DNA of 64,000 nt from Acidobacteriota bacterium (lineage in GTDB: Bacteria > Acidobacteriota > JAAYUB01), in contig JAFGRT010000145.1 of the NCBI GenBank assembly GCA_016935015.1, positions 1 through 64,000 of the forward strand, in the 5' to 3' direction. The notes below the pieces were generated by a model. The model made no database searches, was not told the origin of the DNA, and saw only the letters and a list, made by a program, of their open reading frames with translations. A program made the translations under genes and the position numbers. This document shows, piece after piece, positions 36,101 to 45,141 of this stretch. The stretch's first letter is position 1, and every line of letters begins with the position of its first letter.

Positions 36101-37738
36101 GGTCACTCCGGTAAAGTCGTAAACAGGAGAATACAGGATCACGCCCGTGTCGATATCGTTCCCGTACAAATCATCGAGATCCGTGCCCCAGCAATCGGTG
36201 CCGGTGGCGGTGTGGTCGTCGTCGGGGCCGCCGTTGCCGAAGCAGTTGGAGGAACAGTTGCCGCCGCTGAGGGGCGAGCGGGTGGCGGGATCGCCCAGTT
36301 CCCAGTTGATGGCCGGCGAGCCGTCGGCGGAGCCGGTGGTCCAGCCGGATGCGCCCGATTCGAAATCGTAGAAATAGCTGATCCCGGGAGGGGTGACATC
36401 CACATTGTAGGCCAGGGTGGGCGTGGTGCCCGCCGCCGCCGTGCCGGGGTTCCAGGTGATGTCGCCCGTCCCGCCCACGCTGGGCTGGCTGACGATGCTC
36501 CCCTGGGTCACCGACGCACTGCCGGCGTAGACGGCGCCCGAACCGGGGACGTTGGCCGTCACCAGGTTGGATGCGGAAAAGGTGATGGCCTGGGCCGAGG
36601 GATTGAACACCGACACCAGCACCCGCACCCGGGTGGTGCTGCCGCCCACGGGCGGATTGGGGCCGGACACGTGGCTCACCGTCTGGGTGATAAACGGCTT
36701 GACGGGCACCCCGGCGGCATCGGTTTGCAAGTAGATGCGGAACGTATCGGGTTGCGGCTGGCTGCTGGGCGGCGGCGCGGCGCCGCTGGCGTCGGCGGCC
36801 AGGTAACTGCCGATGTAGATCGTGCCCGAGTTGGGGTTGTTGAGGGTATACGTCAGGTTCCAGAGGCCGTAATCGGCGGCCCATTCGGTGGTGGTCCAGC
36901 CGGTGTAGGTGACGTTCTGCCAGACGGTGGCGCCGCTGACGGCGTTGGTCTGGGAGAAGCTGCCGGTGCGGCTGGTCATGGTGAAGGAACCGGCGCTGTC
37001 GCCGTCGAACTCGTTGAGATCCACCTCGCAACCCGAGACCACATAGGGATAGAGGAGGTAGGTGATGGTCGTGGTGCCGCCGGTCACGCCCGTCGCGATG
37101 TACGATTCGGCATAGATGTTCAGCTCAGTGCCGCCGCCGGTGGGATCGCCGTCGTTGGCGCGGATGCCGTAGGCGTTGACGTCGTCGCCGGTGGTCACCG
37201 CCGACGACATATCCACCTGCAGGCGCCAGTGCCCGGCGGTGGGAGTAGACACGGTGGCCAGATTCAGCCAGGCGTTGTCCGAACCGGCCGGGCCGGTGCT
37301 GTTGCCGGTGATGACGGCCACCTGGGTGCCGGCGGGGTTGAAGAGGGTATAGGTCGCCGCCGAATCGTAGGTACCGACAGCGACATCATGGTTGGCGCCG
37401 AATCCGACGTCGGCGTCGAAGATGTCCACCTGGAGCTGGGTTAAACCGCCCACCACCTCGATGTAGTAATTGACCGGCGCGTTCAGGCCCGGCGCCGTGG
37501 CGCAGCTGACGAAGTCGCCGTTGGCCAGGGCATAGGCCGAACCATGCTGCATGAACTGGCGGTTGGTGGGCGTGGCCGCGCCGAACACCCACGGCCCGAT
37601 GCCGATCACGAGCAGAGCCGCCACCGCGACCGGCCAAAGCCGAACGGCACGGCGCCCGGGCGCCGCCACGGACGAATGAGAGCCGGTATGATGGAAATCC
37701 ACGGCGAAAGGCACAGCCCCGGAGCGAATGGGTCGCAT
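33158..37738 (-). CDS. Exported gingipain-like (C25) cysteine peptidase, first gene of the RiPP operon
   Basis: The 1526-residue protein has a signal-anchor helix (about 33-53, LWPVAVAALLVIGIGPWVFG). A long extracellular Gly/Thr/Ser-rich region with beta-sandwich-like modules follows (a MAM/jelly-roll-like stretch around 470-650 with NCSSNCFGNGG, and a fibronectin-like piece around 690-780). The C-terminal third carries the C25 fold: EYLVITPAALADG, YVLLLGKGTFDYQD, VGRIPA, catalytic His1398 in VNYLGHAA and catalytic Cys1432 in AAFTCVLGQF. It ends shortly after the catalytic domain, with no sorting domain. AGGAGGATAGG precedes the ATG. It is the first gene of an operon with pqqD-like, radical SAM and precursor genes. 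Confidence 0.87.
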   Translation of the reverse strand: MRPIRSGAVPFAVDFHHTGSHSSVAAPGRRAVRLWPVAVAALLVIGIGPWVFGAATPTNRQFMQHGSAYALANGDFVSCATAPGLNAPVNYYIEVVGGLTQLQVDIFDADVGFGANHDVAVGTYDSAATYTLFNPAGTQVAVITGNSTGPAGSDNAWLNLATVSTPTAGHWRLQVDMSSAVTTGDDVNAYGIRANDGDPTGGGTELNIYAESYIATGVTGGTTTITYLLYPYVVSGCEVDLNEFDGDSAGSFTMTSRTGSFSQTNAVSGATVWQNVTYTGWTTTEWAADYGLWNLTYTLNNPNSGTIYIGSYLAADASGAAPPPSSQPQPDTFRIYLQTDAAGVPVKPFITQTVSHVSGPNPPVGGSTTRVRVLVSVFNPSAQAITFSASNLVTANVPGSGAVYAGSASVTQGSIVSQPSVGGTGDITWNPGTAAAGTTPTLAYNVDVTPPGISYFYDFESGASGWTTGSADGSPAINWELGDPATRSPLSGGNCSSNCFGNGGPDDDHTATGTDCWGTDLDDLYGNDIDTGVILYSPVYDFTGVTGVQISYWEWLEIERRTYDLARFQRRVGSGTWTTIYRNPDSTRADNAWSQYTHDASAYADNQASVQWRWIITTDESWQWAGWYIDDVSITSGDAATVDVTGSGSNGTRATFLDETGNTSQARATFTFGPLCPLQLNAGDDLPTLALVSAFDASLRHGQAVVRWTTASEVGTIGFEVQRLDPVNGAWEQVNDTLIPGLLVTGHGGDYAWVDESAEPDQDYVYRLVEMEPHGRRRIHGPFRIRIPAAERAGFAPGAAADELLAYGYQRRPAAVPAVAATSRMAPNARPGPSTDKALPAERLKISTGAAGLCFITTGEMAERLGLSATDVMDRIENLEFALTCQGQPVPYLPSAEPAGLLFYSQEAADPYAPHNVYWLSPGTGLAMEDVEEAAPAAGNAASVLTATFHFEEDRFPVPAFYRDPRADFWHWDYIVAGDPRYGKKSFAVELPEIVPFGWATLDVQLKGVSDTNCGAGEHHVRVAVNGEVVGEGFWQGTESYRLSLRFASSCLQHGTNEIEVRGLLDTCAPHSVFYVDSFDVTCTRVGQTTMDEMLVRRHGAGHCTVGGFTDPAILVLDVTRPAAPRRLRGVTITAAADGHRVSFTPASLENQYLAVSAAGFRRPPALAGRPAAGALRQMAPAEYLVITPAALADGAAAFAEYRRFTGLTTAVVELEQIQDEFGHGLATPHAVREFLGFAWQEWATPPRYVLLLGKGTFDYQDCQGRGDNLVPPLLVSTADGLFPADHLLADVAGNDGRPEMIVGRIPAVTEAELSDYLAKVTGFEAGQNAWRNSVLLLSDNPDAGGNFPADTDALADDIPAGHRIAHVSLEDVDAVTARQLTAHNLRAGVGFVNYLGHAAVDRLAQEGLLRSVDVAQLGNDDRPPVLAAFTCVLGQFAIPGYRTLGEVLVLQPQGGAVAVWSPSGLSRHPDALAMNRELIRAIYQEHVPVLGDALQRMLAAFAAADGTREMMLIYNLLGDPALMIQ

Positions 37739-37869
37739 CCTATCCTCCTGCGCTACATGTTTTACAGACTATATCGACAGACGGCCTGTTCGACTCACAA
37801 ATTCATCATTATTGTAACATACTAATTCTTATAGCGTAAATAAAGATTTGCGTCCTCCGGACCAGAATA

Positions 37870-37885
37870 CGTGACCCGGGTCACA
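37870..37885 (-). promoter_or_regulatory. CRP-type palindrome upstream of the C25/RiPP operon
   Basis: Minus-strand TGTGACCCGGGTCACG matches TGTGA-N6-TCACA at nine of ten positions and contains a perfect 14 bp palindrome (37871-37884). It is about 135 bp upstream of the operon's first ATG. A possible -10 TACAAT lies at 37811-37816, which would put the site near -73, compatible with a class I activator; other -10 choices are possible. Confidence 0.55.
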
Positions 37886-37948
37886 ACTTCAAGTATTTTT
37901 CTAACGGACCATTTCAGGTTCCCGGCTTCCAGTGCCCGCCGGAAAGAT

Positions 37949-40900
37949 CTATTTCAGCGCCGACAGCACTTCCTTCACCGCCGCCTCCAGCTGCTGGTCG
38001 CGGCCGGCCACGATGACGCCCGGCGCGTTGGCCACCCGGATATCCGGCTCCAGCTGCTGGTTTTCCAGGTAGCGGCCATGTTCGTCCAGCACCCCCACCT
38101 GGGGAATGCCGAACACCAGCGACGGATCGATCTGCCGCTCCCACCACACGGCCGTGCCCGTTCCCGGCACCGGCATGCCGACGGTCTGGCCCAGGTTCAT
38201 CTCCTTGAAGCCGAAAGGAAAAATATGGGCGTCGGAGTAGTTCCCCTCGCCCATGACCACTACCACCGGGCGGGTCCACTTTTCCTGGGGCTCCACGCCG
38301 ATCTTCTTGCCCCGTGGCACGAAGGTCAGGTAGACGTCGCCGCCCAGCAGGGTGCACAGGTCATCGTGCAGCCAGCCGCCGCCGTTGAAGCGGGTGTCCA
38401 CCACCAGGGCCCGGCGGTCGGCGTTGCGGCCGAAGATCTCGGAGAACGTGTCCTTGAACGACTGCGGATTCATGCCGCGCACGTGGACATAGCCGATCCG
38501 GCCGGCGGAAAGCTGATCCACCATGCGCCAGCAGTTTTCCGTCCAGCGCTTGTAGAGCAACTGGCCCGCTTCACGGCCCGCCAGCGGCTTGAAGACCACC
38601 TCCCGGGTTTGGGCCGGATCGTTGGCCGCCCCGAAAACCGCCACCATTTTCTGGCCGGCCATGTGGTTCAGGAGCGGGTGATGATTGCCCCCGCCGCCCA
38701 CGGGCTCGCCGTTGAGACTCAGCAGGATCTCACCCGGCCGGACCGCCGTTTCACTGGTGCTGAAAGGCCCCTCGGCCAGCACTTCCTTCACTTTCAGTCC
38801 GTCCCCCTCGTAGGCGGGATCGAAGAAGAGGCCCAGCTCGGCCGTGTCGTCGGCCGCCTCGTCCGGCTCCGGCCGGTAGCGGCAGCCGGTGTGGGAGCCG
38901 TTGAGCTCGCCCAGCATCTCGCTGAGCATTTCGGCGAAATCGGCGTTGGTGGTGATGTGGGGCAGGAAGCGGGCGTATTCGGCCTTCATGGTTGGCCAAT
39001 CCACGCCGTGCAGATCCTCGACGTAAAACTTTTTGAGGACCTGCCGCCAGGCATGTTCGAAGATATAGGCCCTTTCCTGGGCCGGCCGCAGCGCCATGTC
39101 GGCCTGGACGGCCACCGGTTTGGCCTTGCCCGACTTGGGGTCTACGTTGCGGATCTGGTTGTTGACGCAGACGAAGACGCTCTTGCCGTCCCGGCTGAAG
39201 GTCAGGGTGCCGGGCCGGCGGGCGTTGAGCTCCACCAGGATCTTGGTGGACTTCTTGCGGGTTTCGGTCACCCAGAGGTCATAGCTGCCCCGCGACCGGG
39301 CGAAATAGACCAACGTTTCGCCGTCGGGCGAAAGGTCGGAGACCATGCCCTGGGACGAGTTGATGGTCAGGCGGCGGATGCGGTCCCGGATACCGTCAAA
39401 ATCGATCCGGACGGGTTCGACGTCCGGTTTCTTTTCCTTGTCCGCCTTTTCCGGCCGGTCACCCGTCGCTTCCTTCGCCGCGTCCCGGTCCTTTTTCTTC
39501 TCGGGCTTTTCGTCGGCGAACTCCGCTTCGGGCTTGGTGTAGAGGTCATGATCGGCCTGGCTCAGATACACAGCGTAGACATCCTCCTGGGCGCCGTGGC
39601 CGCCGTGGGAACGCAGGCCCTCCATATCCGAGCTGAAGAGCAGTTGCTTGCCGTCGCGGCTCCAGTAGGGCCGCCGGGAACTGTAGCCGTTGTTGGTGAT
39701 GTTGTGGATTTCACCCGACTCCACGTTCACGACACCGATGTCGGTGGTCCAGCGCTGGTGGGACATGTAGGCCACGGCCAGCCAGCGGCTGTCGGGCGAC
39801 CAGGCATAGCTGACATCACCGTCGCTGTAGGAGAAGAGTTTTTCGTCGGGCACCAGGATCCGCGATTCGCCCGATTCCAGGTCCAGCACCTTCAGGATGG
39901 TGCGCTCTTCGAGGTACGCCATTTTCTTGCCGTCGGGCGACACCAGGGGCTGGAAGGTTTCGGCCGGAATGGCCAGCACGGCCTCCTCCCGCAGCAGGGT
40001 CGAATTGTAGAAATGCTTCTCCTCCTCCCGCTGCAAGATGCACTTATAGATATTCCACGAGCTGTCGCGCTCACCGGCGTAATAGAGGGTCCGGCCGTCG
40101 GGCGACCAGCCGACGCTACGCTCCTGGACCGGGGTATCGGTAATCCGCCGCGTGTTGGGGAACTCCACCGCCGTGACGAACACCTCGCCGCGGTGGACGA
40201 AGGCGATCTCCTTGCCGTCGGGCGAGACGGCCATGTCGTCTGAGGCCGCCTTCACCACGTCGCGAATCACGGCGTTCATATCGAAATCGTTGCGGATCTC
40301 CACAGCGATCTTTCGCGGCGAACCTTCGTCGACGGCGGTCAGCCAGAGTTCGCCGCGGAAACTGTAGGCGATGGTCCGGCCGTCGGCCGATGCGGTGGCG
40401 AACCGGACCGGGTGCGTCTCGTGACGGGTCACCTGCCGCGGGACACCCTCGGCCATCCGCCACACGTTGAACGAACCGCTCTCCTCCGACAGGTAGAACA
40501 GCGTGCCGCCGCCCCAGAAGGGATCGCGATCCTCGCCGTTGAAGGTGGTGAGCTGGCTGAACGTGCCCGACGGCACATCATAGGCCCAGACATCCCGGGT
40601 GACGGAGGACGTATGGTGCTTGCGCCAATAATCCTCATAGCCCTTGACGTCCATGTAGGCGATGGTCCGGCCGTCGGCCGACCAGGCCGCCCGGGCCACG
40701 GCGTGTTCGAGCACCATCTCCGGCATGTGGGCGGCCCGGTCCACTTTATAGAGCTGGGTCATCAGGCCGGAAGGGAAGCCCCGGTAATCGGCCCGTGGGA
40801 ACCGGTAACTGGTAAAGAGCACACACTGGCCGTCGGGGGTCCAGCCGGTGACGATGTCATCGGCCGAATGGAACGTCAGGCGCGTGGGGGTACCCCCTTC

Positions 40901-41191
40901 CACCGGCACGACAAAGACATCGCTATTGCCCAACCGGTCGGTCGAGAAGGCGATGGACCGCCCGTCGGGTGACCAGGCGGGCCAGAAATCCCGGGCGGGA
41001 TGGCTGGTCAGCTGGCGGGCGGTGCCGCCCGTCGTCGCGACGATAAACAGGTTCCCCTGGTACTCGAACACCACCTGGGTCCCGTCCGGCGACAACGCCG
41101 GATAACGGAGCCAGAGCGGCTCGTCGGCGGCACCGGCCAGCGCGCAGAGGCACCCGCCGATAATCAGGGTCAGCATCACGTATTTTTTCAT
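37949..41191 (-). CDS. Tricorn-like S41 protease, exported
   Basis: The 1080-residue protein has a signal peptide (residues 1-21), then a series of WD40/PD40-type propeller repeats (SPDGTQVVFEYQGN, SPDGRSIAFSTDR, and many more through about 670). A PDZ-like segment follows (LGLFFDPAYEGDGLKV, PGEILLSLNGEPV) and a C-terminal S41 protease domain. The nucleophile is Ser986 in GEGNYSDAHIFPFG. A Lys/Glu/Asp-rich insertion lies around 545-580. Tricorn-type proteases cut oligopeptides; the signal peptide places this one in the periplasm. It has its own promoter at 41236-41264. Confidence 0.93.
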   Translation of the reverse strand: MKKYVMLTLIIGGCLCALAGAADEPLWLRYPALSPDGTQVVFEYQGNLFIVATTGGTARQLTSHPARDFWPAWSPDGRSIAFSTDRLGNSDVFVVPVEGGTPTRLTFHSADDIVTGWTPDGQCVLFTSYRFPRADYRGFPSGLMTQLYKVDRAAHMPEMVLEHAVARAAWSADGRTIAYMDVKGYEDYWRKHHTSSVTRDVWAYDVPSGTFSQLTTFNGEDRDPFWGGGTLFYLSEESGSFNVWRMAEGVPRQVTRHETHPVRFATASADGRTIAYSFRGELWLTAVDEGSPRKIAVEIRNDFDMNAVIRDVVKAASDDMAVSPDGKEIAFVHRGEVFVTAVEFPNTRRITDTPVQERSVGWSPDGRTLYYAGERDSSWNIYKCILQREEEKHFYNSTLLREEAVLAIPAETFQPLVSPDGKKMAYLEERTILKVLDLESGESRILVPDEKLFSYSDGDVSYAWSPDSRWLAVAYMSHQRWTTDIGVVNVESGEIHNITNNGYSSRRPYWSRDGKQLLFSSDMEGLRSHGGHGAQEDVYAVYLSQADHDLYTKPEAEFADEKPEKKKDRDAAKEATGDRPEKADKEKKPDVEPVRIDFDGIRDRIRRLTINSSQGMVSDLSPDGETLVYFARSRGSYDLWVTETRKKSTKILVELNARRPGTLTFSRDGKSVFVCVNNQIRNVDPKSGKAKPVAVQADMALRPAQERAYIFEHAWRQVLKKFYVEDLHGVDWPTMKAEYARFLPHITTNADFAEMLSEMLGELNGSHTGCRYRPEPDEAADDTAELGLFFDPAYEGDGLKVKEVLAEGPFSTSETAVRPGEILLSLNGEPVGGGGNHHPLLNHMAGQKMVAVFGAANDPAQTREVVFKPLAGREAGQLLYKRWTENCWRMVDQLSAGRIGYVHVRGMNPQSFKDTFSEIFGRNADRRALVVDTRFNGGGWLHDDLCTLLGGDVYLTFVPRGKKIGVEPQEKWTRPVVVVMGEGNYSDAHIFPFGFKEMNLGQTVGMPVPGTGTAVWWERQIDPSLVFGIPQVGVLDEHGRYLENQQLEPDIRVANAPGVIVAGRDQQLEAAVKEVLSALK

Positions 41192-41235
41192 GGCTTACCT
41201 CGGGCTGAAGAATGCGTAATTTTGGTTAACGGCTT

Positions 41236-41264
41236 ACTATACACGGAGCAAGGCGCGAGTGCAA
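41236..41264 (-). promoter_or_regulatory. Promoter of the tricorn-like gene
   Basis: On the minus strand, -35 TTGCAC (41259-41264) and -10 TATAGT (41236-41241) are separated by 17 bp. The predicted start is about 38 nt before the ATG. Confidence 0.65.
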
Positions 41265-41381
41265 ATGGTTTGCCATCGCCCGGGTGAACATCCATCAAGA
41301 GCACGAACTGCCGGCTGATCGCCCCGCCCCATTGAACCCACGGCCGGCCGTGTGCCGGGCAATCACCGCACCATACCCAGG

Positions 41382-43547
41382 CTACAGGAAAAAGCGGTAA
41401 TTGAGCTTGATGACCCAGTCACGGCCCTCCACCGTCCAGCGGTCGAGGTCCTTGATGCGCCGTTCGTCGAAGACGATGAACAGGTCCGAATCGTTGCGGT
41501 GGATGAGCCGGACACGGAAGTTGAAGGTGGCGGCGCCGCTGGCGCTGTTGTACTGGAAGAAGGCCGAGGCCGACAGGCGGGCGTTGTGGGTGTACTCGGC
41601 GCGAGCGCTCCAGAGGTCCCAGTCGATGCGGCCGTGGTCGGCGGTGATGTGGTAGTTGGAGTAGCCTGCTTCAGCCCGGAAACGGGGACTGAAAATGTAG
41701 CCGAGCTCCAGCCCCAGCCGGCGCTGGGTGCCGTCGTAAAACTGGCCGAGGGTGGCGCCAACCTCCACGCCCCAGCGCCGGGCGCTGCTGCTTTCGAACT
41801 CGGCGTCCACCGCCCAGAAGGCATAGTCGCCTGCCGGAAAGACCAGGTTCTCGTCCAGATCGAACGGTGCGAACAGACGTTCGAAATCCCGGTTGATCCG
41901 GACTTCCACCCGATCGCCGCTGTCGAAATCCACCTCGGTCTGCAGACCGGCCGACTGGCTCTCCAGCCGGTCCTCCACCTTGGAATAGTACCAGTCGCCC
42001 ATGCCGCGGAACGACACCCGCCGGACCCCCCAGGCGTGGGGCCGAAAGGAACGGCGGATGGAAACATTTTCCTGGCGGAACCCGCGCCGGCGGACGAAGC
42101 CCAGGTCCGGATCGAAATTTTCGCCCACCTCGTTGTGGGTCAGACGATAGCCGAACGGATCACTGGTGTAGTCCAGGTCGAAGCGGAAATGGCTGTTCCC
42201 TTCGTCCTGGCCGTCCTCCAGCACGGTAAGGAACTGGCCGCTCAGGAACAGGTCGGGTGTCCACCACCACTTGCCGTCCACGCCGAGGGTGGTGGAGTGG
42301 AAATCGCCACGCCGGGAATCGGTAATGAGGCCGCCGATATACGACCGGCCGCGGATGTTACGCCGCACGCGGATGACGTTGTAGAAAGCGGCGGACAGGT
42401 CCAGGTCATCCACGGCGCCGGTGCGGACGCTCAGCACGCCGATGTCCTGCCGCCCCAGCTTGCCGGTGAGGCGCGCACCGACGTGAATAGGCACCGTCTC
42501 CCCTTCATGGAGGCCGATGCGGCGGCTGAAAAAGGGCTGCAGCGCCGTCATGCCCCAGCCGCCGCCTTCGCCGAAATCGAAGATCTGGGCATTTTCCAGA
42601 AAGAACTCCCGCTTTTCGGGAAAAAACAGGGAGAAACGGGACAGGTTTACCTGCTCGTCATCGGCCTCCACCTGGGCAAAATCGGTGTTGGTGGTCACAT
42701 CGAGGGTCAGGTCCGAGGTGACGGAGTATTTGATGTCCACCCCGGCGTCGGCTTCCCACTCGGTTTTGTCGGTGTCGATGGCGTATTTCTGGCCGATGAG
42801 GCCATACGGCTTCAGCTGCAGGTTGCGCAGGGGACGCAGGCCGGTCATCCCTTCCAGCAGGGCGGCGTAGTTGAGGCTGCTGATGTCGTAGGGCGGCTCG
42901 GGTGGAACCAGGAAGACGTCCTCGTTCTTGTGGCGGATATCGCGCTGGACGTTGACGCCCCAGACCTGCTGCTCGGCCCGGTTGAAACGAAGCACCCGCA
43001 AGGGAATGCGGAACTCGGCCTGCCAACCGCGGTCGGTGATGACGGCGGCCACGTCCCAGACGTCATTCCAGTCATAGTTATAGTTGTGGTAGCCGTTGAC
43101 CTGCCCCTCCTCCTTGGCGCCCAGGGGATTGACGATAAAGATGGTGCCCCGCAGCTGATCCCGGTACGTGTCGAAAATCACCTTGACGTGATCGTCCCGC
43201 TCCGGGTCGTCGCGGTGGCGCAGCTTGGTGGCCACAATCCGTTCGGGATGCCGGTCGTCGCAACGCACCGCCACGTAGATGTTCTCCTGGTCGAAGGCGA
43301 ACATGACGGCCGTCGTTTCCGTGGCCGGTTCATTGTAATGGGGTACACTCTGGCGAAAATCGGAGATCCACGCCCCGTTCCGCCATACGGGGTCATCCAG
43401 GTGGCCGTCGATCTGCGGCGGCAGCTGCACGGGCACGCAGGGGACGACGGGCGGTTGCGCCGGCTGGGCCGATACGGATGCCGTGGCGAGCATCATGCCG
43501 CTGATCAGGAGAGTCAGGCAACGATGGCGGTGGTGCAGTTCGGACAA
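41382..43547 (-). CDS. DUF5916 outer-membrane-type protein with CBM9-like N-terminal domain
   Basis: The 721-residue protein starts at TTG 43547, preceded by GAGGG, and has a signal peptide (CLTLLISGMMLATASVSAQ). A CBM9-like sandwich follows (about 45-220; IDGHLDDPVWRNG, ENIYVAVRCDD). From about 230 on, the DUF5916 region carries LFFPEKREFFLEN and alternating aromatic/polar strands ending in a C-terminal LNYRFFL, typical of a beta barrel inserted by the Bam machinery. Function is unknown; it may bind or admit glycans or peptides. A related gene lies at 57161-59491. Confidence 0.87.
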   Translation of the reverse strand: MSELHHRHRCLTLLISGMMLATASVSAQPAQPPVVPCVPVQLPPQIDGHLDDPVWRNGAWISDFRQSVPHYNEPATETTAVMFAFDQENIYVAVRCDDRHPERIVATKLRHRDDPERDDHVKVIFDTYRDQLRGTIFIVNPLGAKEEGQVNGYHNYNYDWNDVWDVAAVITDRGWQAEFRIPLRVLRFNRAEQQVWGVNVQRDIRHKNEDVFLVPPEPPYDISSLNYAALLEGMTGLRPLRNLQLKPYGLIGQKYAIDTDKTEWEADAGVDIKYSVTSDLTLDVTTNTDFAQVEADDEQVNLSRFSLFFPEKREFFLENAQIFDFGEGGGWGMTALQPFFSRRIGLHEGETVPIHVGARLTGKLGRQDIGVLSVRTGAVDDLDLSAAFYNVIRVRRNIRGRSYIGGLITDSRRGDFHSTTLGVDGKWWWTPDLFLSGQFLTVLEDGQDEGNSHFRFDLDYTSDPFGYRLTHNEVGENFDPDLGFVRRRGFRQENVSIRRSFRPHAWGVRRVSFRGMGDWYYSKVEDRLESQSAGLQTEVDFDSGDRVEVRINRDFERLFAPFDLDENLVFPAGDYAFWAVDAEFESSSARRWGVEVGATLGQFYDGTQRRLGLELGYIFSPRFRAEAGYSNYHITADHGRIDWDLWSARAEYTHNARLSASAFFQYNSASGAATFNFRVRLIHRNDSDLFIVFDERRIKDLDRWTVEGRDWVIKLNYRFFL

Positions 43548-43728
43548 GCAAATCCCTCAGGAACTATACTGCGGATCGCTGTAAAGAACGGAACGGGCCC
43601 CGGTAACGGGCGAAGAGTCTTGGGCCGCGCCCCTTCAAACAAAATAAAATAGCACACTCAACCAGGCGCCTCTACAGAAAGATTGTAACAAAGTGTTGCT
43701 GCGGCAAGGGCTCGGCGCCGGGCGGTCG

Positions 43729-44568
43729 TCAGTCTCCGGCGGGCCGGTCAGGAAGGCCATCGGCCGGTGACGGAGCGGTCGCTGTCGCGAACCGGATCCA
43801 TACCCCGTGGGCCTCTTCGGACGGAATCAGTCCCCCCGCCTCTACGCGCGGTCGGGTCCGCAAGGTGACACCGCGGATACGCGGCCGCACCGGGTGACCG
43901 GCCGGCGGCACCAGCACCAGCGTCGCCTCGCCGACACGGATGGCCGGCCCCGTCAACCCGTCCGGTCCAGCCGGGGGATCGACGGACCGCCCGCCCAGGG
44001 CCAGCAGCAGCCGCGCTAGGGTCTGGCCCCCGTCCAGCCAGACCTCGGCCAGGGCGGCGGCGCCGTTGCGATGAACGCGATGGGCCGGCGGCCCGGAGGC
44101 GCGATCATGGTATTGAATGAAAAAGACATGCTGCAAATCCGGTTCATCGGGGAAGGTCAGGATGTCGAAGGCGTGCCCCAGCTGGACCTTGGATCTCAGG
44201 CCGTAGCGGAAGGCGATCCGTGCCACTTCGGCCACCGGCCCCGCCGCCAGGGCCAGGTAGGCGCCCCCTTCGCCCTGTTGCACGAAGGCCAGATATTCCG
44301 CCGCCTGTCTGTCCAGCGGCTGTTCAGCCGTCAGCAGTTCCAGCTCGGTCCCGTCCATCAGTTTGACGAAGGCGTTGCTGACGGAGTTGGGATGACGGCG
44401 GCCCGGACGAACGGAGAAACCCAGCCGCTGATAGGTCTGCCGCGCCGACGCCAGGTCGCGCACCGCCACCACCACGTGATCGGGCCGCAGTGCCGGACCG
44501 GGTTCCGTGGCCCCGGCCGTCAGGGCCAGCCACATCACCAGAAGTATCAGGGCTGAAACTCGTCGCAT
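43729..44568 (-). CDS. Exported glyoxalase/VOC-like protein
   Basis: The 279-residue protein has a signal peptide (1-20) and a VOC-type domain beginning PDHVVVAVRDLASARQTYQRLGFSV and continuing with GTELELLTAEQP. This is the glyoxalase-like subgroup that starts with a conserved His. A second, shorter copy of the fold may occupy 170-260 (GAAALAEVWLDGGQ). The metal site and substrate are uncertain. Secreted VOC proteins are unusual. The gene lies 162 bp downstream of the ECF sigma group in the same direction. Confidence 0.75.
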   Translation of the reverse strand: MRRVSALILLVMWLALTAGATEPGPALRPDHVVVAVRDLASARQTYQRLGFSVRPGRRHPNSVSNAFVKLMDGTELELLTAEQPLDRQAAEYLAFVQQGEGGAYLALAAGPVAEVARIAFRYGLRSKVQLGHAFDILTFPDEPDLQHVFFIQYHDRASGPPAHRVHRNGAAALAEVWLDGGQTLARLLLALGGRSVDPPAGPDGLTGPAIRVGEATLVLVPPAGHPVRPRIRGVTLRTRPRVEAGGLIPSEEAHGVWIRFATATAPSPADGLPDRPAGD

Positions 44569-44730
44569 GCTGGCTGATCCGCCTTGTCTGCCGGAATCCC
44601 TCCGCAGACGCGACCCCCATTGTATGGCTGAACCGGCCGCGGCACAAGCCCCCAGTCACCGGTACCGCCTTCTCTTTCGGCGGTGAATCCGCGGCGCGCC
44701 AAGACGGAGTGCGGCCGGCGGCAGCGACGG

Positions 44731-45141
44731 TTACTCCGGCCGATGTTCCCGCCGGCGGCGGATGATGGTCAGATACCGCAGATTGGCCAGGATGGACAGC
44801 ACGAAAATGGCGATCACCAGCGCCGTACACCAGATTTCCGCCGGCAGGTGCCGCGCCAGCCAGATGCCCGCCATCAGGCCGGTCATTCCCACCGCCAGCC
44901 AGAGCTGCCCCGGGCGGGTTGCAGCCGCGTCCCCGCCGCCGGACCTTCGCCGCCAGACCAGGATCACCGCCGCCGTCAGCCAGACGGCCAGGCCGACCAG
45001 AATGATCCCATCCACCAATCCCTCCAGAAAGGGACGCGGCGCCACCGGTTCCCGGCCCGGCATGACAACGAACAGACCTGTTAGAATCAGACCGGCCACC
45101 AAAAGAACGATCGCTTTGAACCAAAAAAAGTTAGTGTTCAT
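44731..45141 (-). CDS. Four-helix membrane protein of the ECF sigma group
   Basis: The 136-residue protein has about four hydrophobic helices (8-27, 40-62, 80-97 and 105-125) and a basic C-terminus RRRREHRPE. Its start overlaps the previous gene's stop by 11 bp. No family is recognised. Its position suggests a role with the anti-sigma-like membrane protein. Confidence 0.7.
   Translation of the reverse strand: MNTNFFWFKAIVLLVAGLILTGLFVVMPGREPVAPRPFLEGLVDGIILVGLAVWLTAAVILVWRRRSGGGDAAATRPGQLWLAVGMTGLMAGIWLARHLPAEIWCTALVIAIFVLSILANLRYLTIIRRRREHRPE

Noticed and set aside
37871-40243. Plus-strand frame of 790 codons
   Set aside because: It is antisense to the tricorn-like protease and has no recognisable domain.
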